DNA of 60,125 nucleotides from Pseudomonas fluorescens (GTDB lineage Bacteria > Pseudomonadota > Gammaproteobacteria > Pseudomonadales > Pseudomonadaceae): assembly GCF_000802965.1 (NCBI RefSeq), contig NZ_JSAK01000026.1, forward strand, positions 1-60,125. Reading direction: 5' to 3'. Of this stretch, positions 34,797 to 44,717 are shown piece by piece (the first letter of the stretch is position 1; each line of letters begins with the position of its first letter). The position numbers and the translations under genes are program-made. The notes beneath the pieces are model-generated. The model ran no database searches. It was not told the DNA's origin and saw nothing but the letters and a program-made list of their open reading frames with translations.

Positions 34797-35923
34797 TTTA
34801 CTTGGCCGATCAGGTTCAGCACTGCATCCGCAGCCTGGTTGGAGGCATCCAGACGAAGGGTCCGGTGAATTTCATCAAAACCGCGGGTTTGCTCTTCACC
34901 GCCCTCAATCAGCGGTGACAGGGTTTGCGCCAGCGCTTCGACCGTCGCCTCGTCCTGCAGCAACTCGGGCACCAACAGGCGCTGGGCCAGCAGGTTCGGC
35001 AAGGAAACGTAGGGGCTTTTCACCATGCGCTTGAGAATCCAGAACGTCAGCGGCGCAAGGCGATAGGCAACGACCATCGGCCGTTTGTACAGCAAGGCTT
35101 CAAGGGTTGCGGTTCCAGAAGCAATCAACACGGCGTCGCAGGCAGCCAGCGCCAGGTGCGACTTGCCATCGAGCAGGGTCAGCGGCAGATCGCGACCAGC
35201 GAGCAACTCTTCGAGCTGCGCACGACGCTGCGGATTGGCGCAAGGCACGATAAAACGCACACCCGGACGCAGTGCCCGCAGGCGTTGCGCCGTATCGAGA
35301 AATAACGCACCGAGACGACCCACTTCGCCGCCACGACTGCCGGGCATCAGCGCAACCAACGGCCCATCAGGCAATCCCAGTTCAGCCCGCGCAGCAGCGC
35401 GGTCAGCTTCGAGCGGAATGGCATCGGCCAGGGTGTGCCCGACAAACCGCACCGGTACGCCTTTCTCTTCGTAGAATTTCGCTTCGAAGGGGAACAGCGT
35501 AAGCATCAAGTCGCAACCTTCGCGAATCTTCAACACCCGCTTCTGCCGCCAGGCCCAGACCGACGGACTGACGTAATGCACGGTCTTGATCCCGGCCTGA
35601 CGCAGCTTGAGTTCGATATTGAGGTTGAAGTCCGGGGCATCGATGCCGATGAACACGTCCGGCTTCGCAGCGATCAGGTCCGCGACCAGTTTCTTGCGCC
35701 GTGCCAGCAACTCGCGCAATCGGCCGAGCACTTCCACCAGGCCCATGACCGACAGGCGCTCCATGGGAAAATACGAAGTCAGGCCTTCAGCCTGCATCAA
35801 TGGACCACCGACACCGATGAACTCGACTGCCGAGTGCTGAGCCTTGAGTGCACGCATCAGCCCCGCGCCCAGAATGTCGCCGGAAGCCTCACCCGCCACC
35901 AGCGCAATACGCAGATTGGCCAT
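34793..35923 (-). CDS. lpxB: Lipid-A-disaccharide synthase
   Basis: LpxB joins UDP-2,3-diacylglucosamine with 2,3-diacylglucosamine 1-phosphate to make the lipid A disaccharide at the inner membrane. The 376-residue GT-B fold enzyme contains VGGPLMQAEGL, the GIDAPDFN motif and LMPGSRGGEV. It follows lpxA by 2 bases and overlaps rnhB by 4. Confidence 0.96.
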   Translation of the reverse strand: MANLRIALVAGEASGDILGAGLMRALKAQHSAVEFIGVGGPLMQAEGLTSYFPMERLSVMGLVEVLGRLRELLARRKKLVADLIAAKPDVFIGIDAPDFNLNIELKLRQAGIKTVHYVSPSVWAWRQKRVLKIREGCDLMLTLFPFEAKFYEEKGVPVRFVGHTLADAIPLEADRAAARAELGLPDGPLVALMPGSRGGEVGRLGALFLDTAQRLRALRPGVRFIVPCANPQRRAQLEELLAGRDLPLTLLDGKSHLALAACDAVLIASGTATLEALLYKRPMVVAYRLAPLTFWILKRMVKSPYVSLPNLLAQRLLVPELLQDEATVEALAQTLSPLIEGGEEQTRGFDEIHRTLRLDASNQAADAVLNLIGQVK

Positions 35924-35925
35924 GA

Positions 35926-36702
35926 TTAGCGGGTGATGCCGCGGGTCGATGACTGGATGGAGTCGCGGAACACTGCAACTTCCGGGAACTGGATCGACGG
36001 TTCGGCCAGTTCGGCGAGTGCCTGCTCAACGGTCAGACCCTGGCGGTAAACCACCTTGTAGGCGCGACGCAGAGCGTGGATCGCATCTTCGCTGAAACCG
36101 CGACGGCGCATGCCTTCGAAGTTCATGCTGCGAGCTTCGGCCGGGTTGCCGAACACCGTGACGTACGCTGGTACGTCCTTGCCAATGGCTGTGCCCATGC
36201 CGGAAAAGCTGTGGGCGCCGATATGGCAATACTGGTGGACCAGGGTAAAGCCGGACAGGATCGCCCAGTCTTCAACGTGCACGTGGCCAGCCAAAGCGGT
36301 GTTATTGACCAGAATGCAATGGTTGCCGATAACGCTGTCGTGGCCAATGTGGGCATAGGCCATGATCAGGTTGTGATCGCCCAGGGTGGTTTCCGAACGA
36401 TCCTGAATGGTCCCACGGTGAATCGTCACGCCTTCGCGAATGACGTTGTGGTCACCAATCACCAGGCGCGTTTCTTCGCCTTTGTATTTCAGATCTGGCG
36501 TGTCCTCACCTACCGAGGAGAACTGGTAGATACGGTTGTGCTTACCGATCCGGGTCGGGCCCTTGAGGATCACGTGTGGCCCGATCACTGTTCCCTCGCC
36601 GATTTCCACACCTGCGCCGATGATCGACCACGGGCCGACCTCGACACCGTCGGCCAGGACGGCCGTCGGATCGATGATTGCGCGAGGGTCAATCAAACTC
36701 AT
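35926..36702 (-). CDS. lpxA: UDP-N-acetylglucosamine acyltransferase
   Basis: LpxA performs the first step of lipid A synthesis, adding a hydroxyacyl chain from ACP. The 258-residue trimer subunit is a left-handed beta helix of hexapeptide repeats with the catalytic His121 in AHIGHD and an alpha-helical C-terminus. It starts with a 4-base overlap on fabZ. Confidence 0.97.
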   Translation of the reverse strand: MSLIDPRAIIDPTAVLADGVEVGPWSIIGAGVEIGEGTVIGPHVILKGPTRIGKHNRIYQFSSVGEDTPDLKYKGEETRLVIGDHNVIREGVTIHRGTIQDRSETTLGDHNLIMAYAHIGHDSVIGNHCILVNNTALAGHVHVEDWAILSGFTLVHQYCHIGAHSFSGMGTAIGKDVPAYVTVFGNPAEARSMNFEGMRRRGFSEDAIHALRRAYKVVYRQGLTVEQALAELAEPSIQFPEVAVFRDSIQSSTRGITR

Positions 36703-37139
36703 AGTTTGCGTTCCGCACAGATGATTTCAGCGGAGCAGACTGGTTTGCCGTCGACCGAAGCCTGGCATTCGAACTTCCAGATCTGACGCTTGCAGCTCAG
36801 GAACTTCGCTTCAAGGATCAACTGATCGCCCGGCAACACCGGCTGGCGGAAGCGCAGCTTGTCGGAGCCGACAAAGTAGTAAAGGGTGCCGTCGGCCGGT
36901 TTCACGTCGAGCATTTTGAAACCAAGGATCCCGGCAGCCTGAGCCATCGCTTCGATGATCAGCACGCCCGGCATGATTGGATGCGCAGGGAAGTGACCAT
37001 TGAAGAACGGTTCGTTGATGCTGACATTCTTGTAGGCGCGAATGCGCTTGCCTTCCACATCCAGATCCACGACCCGGTCCACCAGCAGGAACGGGTAACG
37101 GTGAGGCAGGTATTCGCGAATCTCGTTGATGTCCATCAT
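36699..37139 (-). CDS. fabZ: 3-hydroxyacyl-[acyl-carrier-protein] dehydratase FabZ
   Basis: FabZ removes water from 3-hydroxyacyl-ACP in fatty acid elongation and competes with LpxA for that substrate, which suits their coupling here. The 146-residue hot-dog protein has catalytic His49 (GHFPAHP) and Glu63. Two neighbouring ATG codons (37139 and 37136) are possible; neither has a clear Shine-Dalgarno. The frame is open 60 bases upstream but without family similarity. Confidence 0.96.
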   Translation of the reverse strand: MMDINEIREYLPHRYPFLLVDRVVDLDVEGKRIRAYKNVSINEPFFNGHFPAHPIMPGVLIIEAMAQAAGILGFKMLDVKPADGTLYYFVGSDKLRFRQPVLPGDQLILEAKFLSCKRQIWKFECQASVDGKPVCSAEIICAERKL

Positions 37140-37247
37140 TTCGGGGGGAAGCCTATGTAAAGATTGGGAGCGCGCGACTGACGCGCACTCCTCTAGCAAA
37201 TCAAGGACGCAGTCTAGCGGCTGTGCACACTTGATATGGAAATGGTA

Positions 37248-38303
37248 TCAGCCATCTGATGAAGCATTACCGTCAGGGGTCACTTCCCCTACTTGCTTTT
37301 CCAGCTGTCGCAAACGCCGCGCGATGTCATCGAGCTGACGGATACGTGCCGCGCTTTTGCGCCACTCGGCTGCCGGTTGCATCGCCGTACCGGAAGAATA
37401 GGCGCCCGGCTCGGTAATCGAGTGGGTCACCATGGTCATCCCGGTGATGAAAACGTTGTCGCAAATATCGATATGCCCCACCAGCCCTACGCCACCGGCG
37501 AGCATGCAATGCTTGCCGATTTTGGTGCTGCCGGATATTCCCACGCACGCGGCCATAGCGGTGTGATCACCGACCTGGACGTTATGGGCGATCTGAATCT
37601 GGTTGTCGAGCTTCACGCCGTTGCCAATGATGGTATCGGCCAATGCGCCACGGTCGATGGCGGTATTCACGCCAATCTCCACGTCGTCGCCAACCAGCAC
37701 GCCACCGATCTGGGCAATTTTCTGCCAGATGCCCTTCTCGTTGGCAAAGCCGAAACCTTCGCCACCGAGCACGGCCCCGGACTGGATCACCACCCGCTTG
37801 CCGACGCGTACGTCGTGATACAGCGTGACACGTGGTGCGAGCCAGCCACCTTCGCCGATGACGCTACGGGCGCCGATGAAACAATGCGCGCCCACGGTCG
37901 TACCAGCAGCCACATGCGCCCCGCTTTCGATGACCACGAAGGCACCGATACTCGCCGCAGGATCAATGACTGCGTCTGGCGCAATGACCGCCGACGGATG
38001 AATACCCGGGGCTGCCTTTGGCTTGGGATCGAACAGGTGAGAAATACGAGCGTAGGCGGCGTAAGGATCAGGCACCACCAGCGCGTCCCCGGCAAACCCC
38101 TCGGCGTCAGCGGCTTTCAGCAACAGAGCTGCAGCCTGACAACCTGGCAGGTATTTACGGTATTGGGGATTTGCCAGAAAGCTCAACTGAGCTGGGCCAG
38201 CCTCCTGCAAGGTGGCTAGCCCAGTAATTGCTTTTTCCGGGTCGCCACGCAGTGTGGCGCCGAGGAACTCGGCCAACTGGCCGAGCTTGATAGTCGCGGT
38301 CAT
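37248..38303 (-). CDS. lpxD: UDP-3-O-(3-hydroxyacyl)glucosamine N-acyltransferase
   Basis: LpxD adds the N-linked hydroxyacyl chain in lipid A synthesis. The 351-residue protein has an N-terminal uridine-binding domain, a long hexapeptide-repeat beta helix and catalytic His240 (IQIAHNVQVGDH), followed by a C-terminal helix. It lies 3 bases downstream of skp and 108 bases before fabZ. Confidence 0.96.
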   Translation of the reverse strand: MTATIKLGQLAEFLGATLRGDPEKAITGLATLQEAGPAQLSFLANPQYRKYLPGCQAAALLLKAADAEGFAGDALVVPDPYAAYARISHLFDPKPKAAPGIHPSAVIAPDAVIDPAASIGAFVVIESGAHVAAGTTVGAHCFIGARSVIGEGGWLAPRVTLYHDVRVGKRVVIQSGAVLGGEGFGFANEKGIWQKIAQIGGVLVGDDVEIGVNTAIDRGALADTIIGNGVKLDNQIQIAHNVQVGDHTAMAACVGISGSTKIGKHCMLAGGVGLVGHIDICDNVFITGMTMVTHSITEPGAYSSGTAMQPAAEWRKSAARIRQLDDIARRLRQLEKQVGEVTPDGNASSDG

Positions 38304-38306
38304 GGA

Positions 38307-38810
38307 TTACTTCAGCTGATTCATGCGCTCGATAACCTGGCGCGTGATGTCGTACTGAGGCTTGACATCAATCACTGCGCCACGCTCGAAGACCAGGTCA
38401 AAAGCACCTTTCTTGATGACTTCTTCCACAGCGCTGTCCAGTTTCGGCTTGAGCTGCTTCAGCATTTCACGGTCAGCAACGGCTTTGGCTTCGTTCAGTT
38501 CCTTGGACTGGAACTGGAAGTCACGGGCCTTTTGCTTGAATTCAAGTTCCAGACGCTCACGCTCGCCTTGCTGCATTTTGTCGCCACCGGCCATCAGACG
38601 GTCCTGAATGCCCTTGGCGCTGCTTTCCAGCGTCTTGAGCTTGGACAGTTGAGGACCGAATTTTTTCTCGGCATCCACGGCGTACTTCTTGGCCGCATCG
38701 GATTCCAGCAGCGCCATCTGATAGTTCAGCACGGCAATTTTCATGTCGGCAAATGCCGGGCCCGCTACCAGTAGGGAAGCCAGGAGAACCAATTGAGTCA
38801 ACTTACGCAC
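38307..38810 (-). CDS. skp: Periplasmic chaperone Skp (OmpH family)
   Basis: Skp guards unfolded outer membrane proteins on their way to BamA. The 167-residue product has a signal peptide cleaved probably after Ala21 (PAFA/D), long charged helices forming the trimeric tentacles (about 45-125) and a C-terminal beta segment. It lies between bamA and lpxD, the order usual in gammaproteobacteria. Confidence 0.94.
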   Translation of the reverse strand: MRKLTQLVLLASLLVAGPAFADMKIAVLNYQMALLESDAAKKYAVDAEKKFGPQLSKLKTLESSAKGIQDRLMAGGDKMQQGERERLELEFKQKARDFQFQSKELNEAKAVADREMLKQLKPKLDSAVEEVIKKGAFDLVFERGAVIDVKPQYDITRQVIERMNQLK

Positions 38811-38855
38811 GATGCACTCCTACAAAATTCATTGTCGTTATCTTGGGTCAGACGC

Positions 38856-41243
38856 TTAGAACGTCTGGCCGAGGGAGAATTGGAACACTTGAGTTTCAGC
38901 GTCATCCGGTTTCTTGACTGGCATGGCCAACGCAAAACTCAGAGGACCCAGTGCGGTGACCCAGGTCACACCCACACCGACGGAACTGGCCATGTTGCTC
39001 AGACTGATGTCGTTGCACTTGGTGTTGGACTTCGTGCCATCGGCGTTAACAGTATCCGAGCACGAGGAGTCGAATACGTTACCCACATCCCAGAATACCG
39101 AAGTGCGCAGGGATCGTTGATCCTTGATGAACGGCAGCGGGAACAGCACTTCAACACCACCCTGGATCAGGACGTTACCACCGAATGGCAGAGGATCCTG
39201 GTCCGGGTCAAATTGAGTACCCGCATTGCCCGTAACAAGTTGACCACGGCTCGGGGTACTGCGTGGACCCAGCGTGCTGTCCTTGAAGCCACGAACCGAG
39301 TTGAAACCACCAGCATAGTAGTTTTCATAGAATGGCAAGCCATCGGTCGAACCGTAGCCATCGCCATAACCCAATTCGGTATGCAGGCGCATGGTGTAGT
39401 TTTCGCTCAAAGGCTGGAACAACTGGCCACGGTAATCGAGCTTGAAGAACGACAGGTCGCTGCCCGGCGTAGTGGTTTCCAGCACCAGGCTTTGGGAATG
39501 ACCACGGGTCGCGAGTACGCCTTTGTTCAGGGTCGATTCGGACCAGCCGGCCGAAGCCTTGAAGTTCAGGTACTTGTCGCCTTCCTTGTCAACGAAGTCG
39601 AAGATTTCATCAACGGTGTACACACCCGTCTTGATCTCGTCCTGCTGGGCAGTCAGACCGAAGGTCAGGCGCGAAGTCTCGCTGATCGGGTAACCGACGC
39701 TCACGCCCGCACCCAGGCTGTCTACGGCATAGCTGGCTACGTCGACATCAAGATCGTCATAGTCGGTGGTGCGGTAGAAGGCGTTGTAACCGAGGCTCAC
39801 ACCATCAGCAGTCCAGTAGGGGTCGACATAACCGAAGTTATAACGGCTCTGGTATTCGCTACGGGTCAGGCCGATGCTGACCTTGTTACCGGTACCGAGG
39901 AAGTTGTTCTGGGTGATCGAACCACCAAGGATCAGACCCGCGCTCTGGGCGAAACCGACGCTGGCGGTAATCGAACCGGAGGCTTGCTCTTCAACGCTGT
40001 AGTTGACATCAACCTGGTCATCGACGCCCGGTACTGCCGGGGTTTCAACGTTGACTTCCTTGAAGAAGCCCAAACGCTCCAGACGAGTCTTGGATTGGTC
40101 GATCAGGTAAGTTGAAGCCCAACCACCTTCCATCTGACGCATTTCACGACGCAGCACTTCGTCTTCCGACTTGGTGTTGCCACGGAAATTGATGCGGTTC
40201 ACGTAGGCACGCTTGCCTGGATCGACAGCGAACATGATGTCCACGGTGTGATCTTCATCATGAGGCTGTGGCACACCGTTGACGTTGGCGAAGGTGTAAC
40301 CCTCGTTACCCAGACGACGGGTGATGAGTTCAGAAGTGGTGGTCATCAGCTTGCGCGAGAACACCTGGCCTTTCTGGACCAGCAGCAGGGACTTGACCTG
40401 GTCTTCAGGGACTTTCAGGTCGCCGCTCAACTTCACGTCACGAACGGTGTACTTGTCACCTTCGTTGATGTTGACGGTGATATAGACGTGCTTCTTGTCC
40501 GGAGTGATGGACACCTGGGTAGAAGCGATATCCATGTTGATATAGCCGCGATCCAGGTAATAGGAACGCAGACGCTCCAGGTCGCCGGAGAGTTTTTCAC
40601 GGGCGTACTTGTCGTCGTTCTTGAAGAACGACAGCCAGTTGGTGGTCTTGAGTTCGAACAGGTCGATCAGGTCTTCATCAGGGAAGACCGTGTTGCCCAC
40701 CACGTTGATGTGCTGGATAGCCGCAACGGTGCCTTCGTTGATGTTGACCTTCAAACCTACGCGGTTACGCGGCTGTGGCACCACTTCGGTGTCCACAGTG
40801 GCCGAGTAGCGACCCTGAGCGACGTACTGGCGTTGCAGCTCGTTACGTACACCTTCGAGGGTGGCGCGCTGGAAGATCTCGCCTTCGGCCAGACCGGACT
40901 GCTTCAGGCCCTTCATCAGGTCTTCAGTGGAGATCGCCTTGTTACCTTCGATCTCGATACTGGCGACCGACGGACGCTCGACTACAGTGATGACCAGGAC
41001 GTTGCCATCACGGCCCAGCTGGATATCTTGAAAGAAACCGGTTTTGAACAACGCACGAGTGGATTCCACCAGGCGACGATCATCCGCCTGTTCACCGACG
41101 TTCAACGGCAAAGCACCAAAGACGCTACCCGCGGAGACCCGCTGGAGGCCATTGACGCGAATATCAGAGATAGTGAAGGACTCGGCGTGAACTTCGGCGA
41201 TCATCAATACGGTGAGAACCGCAGTTAGCAGCAGACGTTTCAT
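38856..41243 (-). CDS. bamA: Outer membrane protein assembly factor BamA
   Basis: BamA folds and inserts beta-barrel proteins into the outer membrane. The 795-residue protein has a signal peptide (MKRLLLTAVLTVLMIAEVHA), five POTRA domains (about 22-420) and a 16-strand barrel ending in the Phe C-terminus GQTF. The loop-6 motif VRGF is at 650-653, and a Cys pair at 728 and 743 may close an extracellular loop. ATG 41243 has AAAGGA 4 bases upstream; nine extra codons upstream were rejected. Confidence 0.98.
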   Translation of the reverse strand: MKRLLLTAVLTVLMIAEVHAESFTISDIRVNGLQRVSAGSVFGALPLNVGEQADDRRLVESTRALFKTGFFQDIQLGRDGNVLVITVVERPSVASIEIEGNKAISTEDLMKGLKQSGLAEGEIFQRATLEGVRNELQRQYVAQGRYSATVDTEVVPQPRNRVGLKVNINEGTVAAIQHINVVGNTVFPDEDLIDLFELKTTNWLSFFKNDDKYAREKLSGDLERLRSYYLDRGYINMDIASTQVSITPDKKHVYITVNINEGDKYTVRDVKLSGDLKVPEDQVKSLLLVQKGQVFSRKLMTTTSELITRRLGNEGYTFANVNGVPQPHDEDHTVDIMFAVDPGKRAYVNRINFRGNTKSEDEVLRREMRQMEGGWASTYLIDQSKTRLERLGFFKEVNVETPAVPGVDDQVDVNYSVEEQASGSITASVGFAQSAGLILGGSITQNNFLGTGNKVSIGLTRSEYQSRYNFGYVDPYWTADGVSLGYNAFYRTTDYDDLDVDVASYAVDSLGAGVSVGYPISETSRLTFGLTAQQDEIKTGVYTVDEIFDFVDKEGDKYLNFKASAGWSESTLNKGVLATRGHSQSLVLETTTPGSDLSFFKLDYRGQLFQPLSENYTMRLHTELGYGDGYGSTDGLPFYENYYAGGFNSVRGFKDSTLGPRSTPSRGQLVTGNAGTQFDPDQDPLPFGGNVLIQGGVEVLFPLPFIKDQRSLRTSVFWDVGNVFDSSCSDTVNADGTKSNTKCNDISLSNMASSVGVGVTWVTALGPLSFALAMPVKKPDDAETQVFQFSLGQTF

Positions 41244-41278
41244 GAAGTCCTTTCTTATTCCAACTGGCAATAAACAAA

Positions 41279-41297
41279 CTGCCGCAAAATGCGGCAG
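41279..41297 (-). terminator. Hairpin between rseP and bamA
   Basis: CTGCCGCA pairs with TGCGGCAG around a 3-base loop, followed on the minus strand by TTTGTTT. It may partly stop rseP read-through and adjust the bamA level. Confidence 0.6.
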
Positions 41298-41317
41298 ATT
41301 CGCAATTCAGCGAAGTG

Positions 41318-42670
41318 TTACAGACGACCCAGATCATTGACCAAAGCGAGCAACATCACTCCGACCACCAAACTGATACCGATCTGTATCCCCCAACCCT
41401 GCACCCGATCCGACAAGGGACGACCACGCGCCCACTCGATCAGATAAAACAACAAATGCCCCCCATCCAGCACAGGAATGGGCAGCAAATTCAGAACGCC
41501 CAAGCTAATACTCAGATAAGCAAGGAAATTCAGGAAATCAGCAACACCCGACTGGGCCGAAGCGCCCGCCACTTTAGCAATGGTTATCGGTCCACTCAAG
41601 TTTTTTACCGAGAGCTCGCCGAACAACATTTTCTTCAGCGAATCGAGGGTCAGAACGCTCATGGTCCAAGTGCGTCGAGCCCCCTCCCCAATCGCGGCCA
41701 TAGGACCGTAGCTGACCTCGCGAATCATCTCCGGTGGCCAATCGACAGCTTTTACCCCCGCGCCCAAATAACCACTCGGCGTCTTCTTGTCGCCACGTGC
41801 AGCCAGCGTGACAGGGACGTCGATTTGAGCACCATCACGCTCCACCCGCAGCATGATTTTGGTATCAGGATGCATACGGACGGTATCGACCACCTGCTGC
41901 CAGTCATCCAGCGACTTGCCATCAAGCGCCAGCAAGCGATCACCGGTTTTCAGGCCGGCAGCCTGGGCTGGGCCTTTCGAATCAAGCTCAGCCAGGACCG
42001 GCGGCAATGCCGGACGCCATGGACGGATACCCAGCGAGCGAATCGGATCCGGCTCATCAGCCCCCTTGAGCCATTTATCCAGCGCCAGCTCACGGGGTGA
42101 ATCAACCGTGGAACCTTGATCACGTACCAACACCTGCAGGGAACCACTTTCCCCAAGTCGACGGACCAATTGCAAATTTACCGCAGCCCAGCCGGAAGTC
42201 GGCTCGCCGTCGATTGAAATAATTTCCTGACCGGCGTTCAAACCGGCCTTGGCGGCGATACTGCCGGACTCTACAGCACCAATGACAGGACGCACCTGCT
42301 CGGTGCCGAGCATGGCCAACACCCAGAAAAACGCCATTGCCAGCAGAAAGTTGGCGACCGGCCCTGCCGCCACGATGGCAATACGCTGGCGTACCGATTT
42401 GCGATTGAAGGATTGATCGAGCTGATCGGCCGGCACTTCGCCTTCACGCTCGTCGAGCATCTTTACGTAGCCACCCAACGGAATGGCAGCCACCACGAAT
42501 TCGGTGCCTTTCTTGTCGTGCCAACGCAGCAACGGCATCCCGAAGCCTACGGAAAAGCGCAGCACTTTGACCCCACAGCGACGCGCGACCCAGAAATGGC
42601 CGAACTCGTGGAAGGTAACCAGCACACCCAGAGCCACCAGGGTGCCGACAATCATATAGAGCGCGCTCAT
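41318..42670 (-). CDS. rseP: Site-2 protease RseP (MucP)
   Basis: RseP cleaves anti-sigma factor (MucA in pseudomonads) within the membrane, freeing AlgU during envelope stress. The 450-residue protein has the zinc motif HEFGH at 21-25, two PDZ domains in the periplasmic part (about 120-310), and the second active-site motif LDG with Asp402. Its place beside bamA ties the stress signal to outer membrane assembly. Confidence 0.97.
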   Translation of the reverse strand: MSALYMIVGTLVALGVLVTFHEFGHFWVARRCGVKVLRFSVGFGMPLLRWHDKKGTEFVVAAIPLGGYVKMLDEREGEVPADQLDQSFNRKSVRQRIAIVAAGPVANFLLAMAFFWVLAMLGTEQVRPVIGAVESGSIAAKAGLNAGQEIISIDGEPTSGWAAVNLQLVRRLGESGSLQVLVRDQGSTVDSPRELALDKWLKGADEPDPIRSLGIRPWRPALPPVLAELDSKGPAQAAGLKTGDRLLALDGKSLDDWQQVVDTVRMHPDTKIMLRVERDGAQIDVPVTLAARGDKKTPSGYLGAGVKAVDWPPEMIREVSYGPMAAIGEGARRTWTMSVLTLDSLKKMLFGELSVKNLSGPITIAKVAGASAQSGVADFLNFLAYLSISLGVLNLLPIPVLDGGHLLFYLIEWARGRPLSDRVQGWGIQIGISLVVGVMLLALVNDLGRL

Positions 42671-42723
42671 TTACTTTCTCCGCATTCCTATCTGGTGCTG
42701 CACGGGCCAACACACTACAGCAG

Positions 42724-43914
42724 TTATCGCCCGTGACGACTCAACCATTGTTCGGCCAGCACACGCGCCTTCGCATCTGCCGTGAACACTGCCTCGAGAT
42801 CTTCCACCGCAACTACAGGCTCGAGATTCAACACTTCCTCGATGATACTCGCGATTTCCGGGTAACGGACCCGTCCGTCGAGAAAGGCCGCAACAGCCAC
42901 CTCATTCGCGGCATTCAGCATCGCCGGGGCACTGTTACCGGCTTCGGCCGCCAAACGGGCCAGACGCAAGCAAGGGAATCGCTCTTCATCGGGTGCCTGG
43001 AAGTCCAGACGCGCAATGGCAAACAAGTCCAGCGGCGCTACACCCGAATCGATTCGCTCTGGCCAGGCCAGCGCGTTGGCGATTGGCGTGCGCATGTCCG
43101 GATTACCCAGCTGGGCCAGCACCGAACCATCGATGTAGTCCACCAGGGAGTGAATCACGCTCTGTGGGTGAATCACTACTTCGACCTGGGATGGCTTGGC
43201 ATCGAAAAGCCAGCAGGCTTCGATCAGCTCAAGGCCTTTGTTCATCATGCTGGCCGAATCGACCGAAATCTTGCGCCCCATGGACCAGTTCGGATGCGCG
43301 CACGCCTGCTCAGGTGAAACATGTGCCAACTCAGCCATAGGCGTCTGTCGGAACGGCCCACCAGAGGCTGTCAGCAAAATCCGACGCACCCCGACCTTGC
43401 CGAGACCACGGGCAAAATCCTGTGGCATGCACTGGAAAATGGCGTTGTGCTCACTGTCGATCGGCAACAACACCGAACCACTTTTGCGCACCGCTTGCAT
43501 GAACAGTGCACCGGACATTACCAGTGCTTCTTTGTTGGCCAGCAGGATCTTCTTACCGGCCTCGACGGCCGCCAGGGTCGGACGCAAACCCGCCGCGCCG
43601 ACGATGGCCGCCATGACCGCGTCGACTTCCGGATCGGCAGCGATCTGGCACAGACCTTCTTCCCCGACCAAAACACGGGTCGAAAGACCGGCTGCACGCA
43701 AATCATCCTGAAGGGTTCGGGCGGCACTGGCTTCAGGCACTACGGCGAAACGCGGCACGTGACGCACACACAGCGCCAGCAACTCACTCAACCGAGTGAA
43801 ACCACTCAAGGCGAAGACTTGATAACGCTCGGGATGGCGCGCGATGACATCAAGCGTGCTCAGGCCAATTGAACCTGTCGCCCCCAGAACTGTAATCTGC
43901 TGCGGGCGGCTCAC
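42724..43914 (-). CDS. dxr: 1-deoxy-D-xylulose 5-phosphate reductoisomerase
   Basis: Dxr (IspC) makes methylerythritol phosphate, the committed step of the non-mevalonate pathway. The 396-residue form starts at GTG 43914, which overlaps the cdsA stop as GTGA and matches the family N-terminus SRPQQITVLGATGSIG. A GTG five codons upstream is also open but less likely. NADPH-binding GATGSIG, the metal motif LLPIDSEHNAIFQ and ASGGPFR are present. Confidence 0.96.
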   Translation of the reverse strand: MSRPQQITVLGATGSIGLSTLDVIARHPERYQVFALSGFTRLSELLALCVRHVPRFAVVPEASAARTLQDDLRAAGLSTRVLVGEEGLCQIAADPEVDAVMAAIVGAAGLRPTLAAVEAGKKILLANKEALVMSGALFMQAVRKSGSVLLPIDSEHNAIFQCMPQDFARGLGKVGVRRILLTASGGPFRQTPMAELAHVSPEQACAHPNWSMGRKISVDSASMMNKGLELIEACWLFDAKPSQVEVVIHPQSVIHSLVDYIDGSVLAQLGNPDMRTPIANALAWPERIDSGVAPLDLFAIARLDFQAPDEERFPCLRLARLAAEAGNSAPAMLNAANEVAVAAFLDGRVRYPEIASIIEEVLNLEPVVAVEDLEAVFTADAKARVLAEQWLSRHGR

Positions 43915-44717
43915 GGTGCAGCCATCCACAACAGCACGGCAAACACGGGAATCGCTGCGGTCAGGCTGTCGATCCGGTCGAGGACGCCACCGTGACCTGG
44001 AAGCAAATTGCTGCTGTCCTTGATCCCGGACTGACGCTTGAACATGCTTTCGGTGAGATCACCCACGACCGAGATAAACACGATCACGGCGGCGCCGAAC
44101 AGACCTTTGAACAACTCAGCAACCGTCCAGTCGCGGAAAAACCCGACAGCTACAGTGATGACCAGACTCAGGGCCAAACCACCGTAAACGCCTTCCCAGC
44201 TTTTCCCAGGACTGACCTGCGGCGCGAGCTTGCGCTTGCCGAAAGCCCGGCCCGAGAAGTAGGCGCCGATATCGGCACCCCAGACCAACACCATCACTGC
44301 CATGATCAGCCAGTTACCCAACGGGTACTGCTTGATCTGAACCAGGCCCTGCCAGGCCGGCAGCAGAATCAACAATCCAATCACCAGCTTGCAGGCCGCA
44401 CTGGCCCAATGCACGCTGGAGCGCGGATACGTCAGCACCAGATAAGTCGCAATCCCCCACCAGATCACTGACGCACCCAGGACCCAAGGCGCAAGCCCGG
44501 GAAGGAGGTGCATGACAAACAACATCAACGCGACGATAGCGGCGAAAGCAACGCGCATCGGCTGGGCGGTAAAGCCTGCCAGGCGCGCCCACTCCCAGGC
44601 ACCGAGGGTCACGACCAGCCCGATGAACAAGGCGAACGCCGACCCCTCGAGCAGGAAGAAACCGCACAAGGCAATCGGCAGCAGGATCAGCGCGGTGATG
44701 ATTCGTTGTTTAAGCAT
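43911..44717 (-). CDS. cdsA: Phosphatidate cytidylyltransferase
   Basis: CdsA makes CDP-diacylglycerol from phosphatidate and CTP, the precursor of all membrane phospholipids. The 268-residue integral membrane protein has about eight hydrophobic helices and the C-terminal signature (SVVGDLTESMFKR, then KDSSNLLPGHGGVLDRIDS). It starts within the uppS stop as TAATG. Confidence 0.97.
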   Translation of the reverse strand: MLKQRIITALILLPIALCGFFLLEGSAFALFIGLVVTLGAWEWARLAGFTAQPMRVAFAAIVALMLFVMHLLPGLAPWVLGASVIWWGIATYLVLTYPRSSVHWASAACKLVIGLLILLPAWQGLVQIKQYPLGNWLIMAVMVLVWGADIGAYFSGRAFGKRKLAPQVSPGKSWEGVYGGLALSLVITVAVGFFRDWTVAELFKGLFGAAVIVFISVVGDLTESMFKRQSGIKDSSNLLPGHGGVLDRIDSLTAAIPVFAVLLWMAAP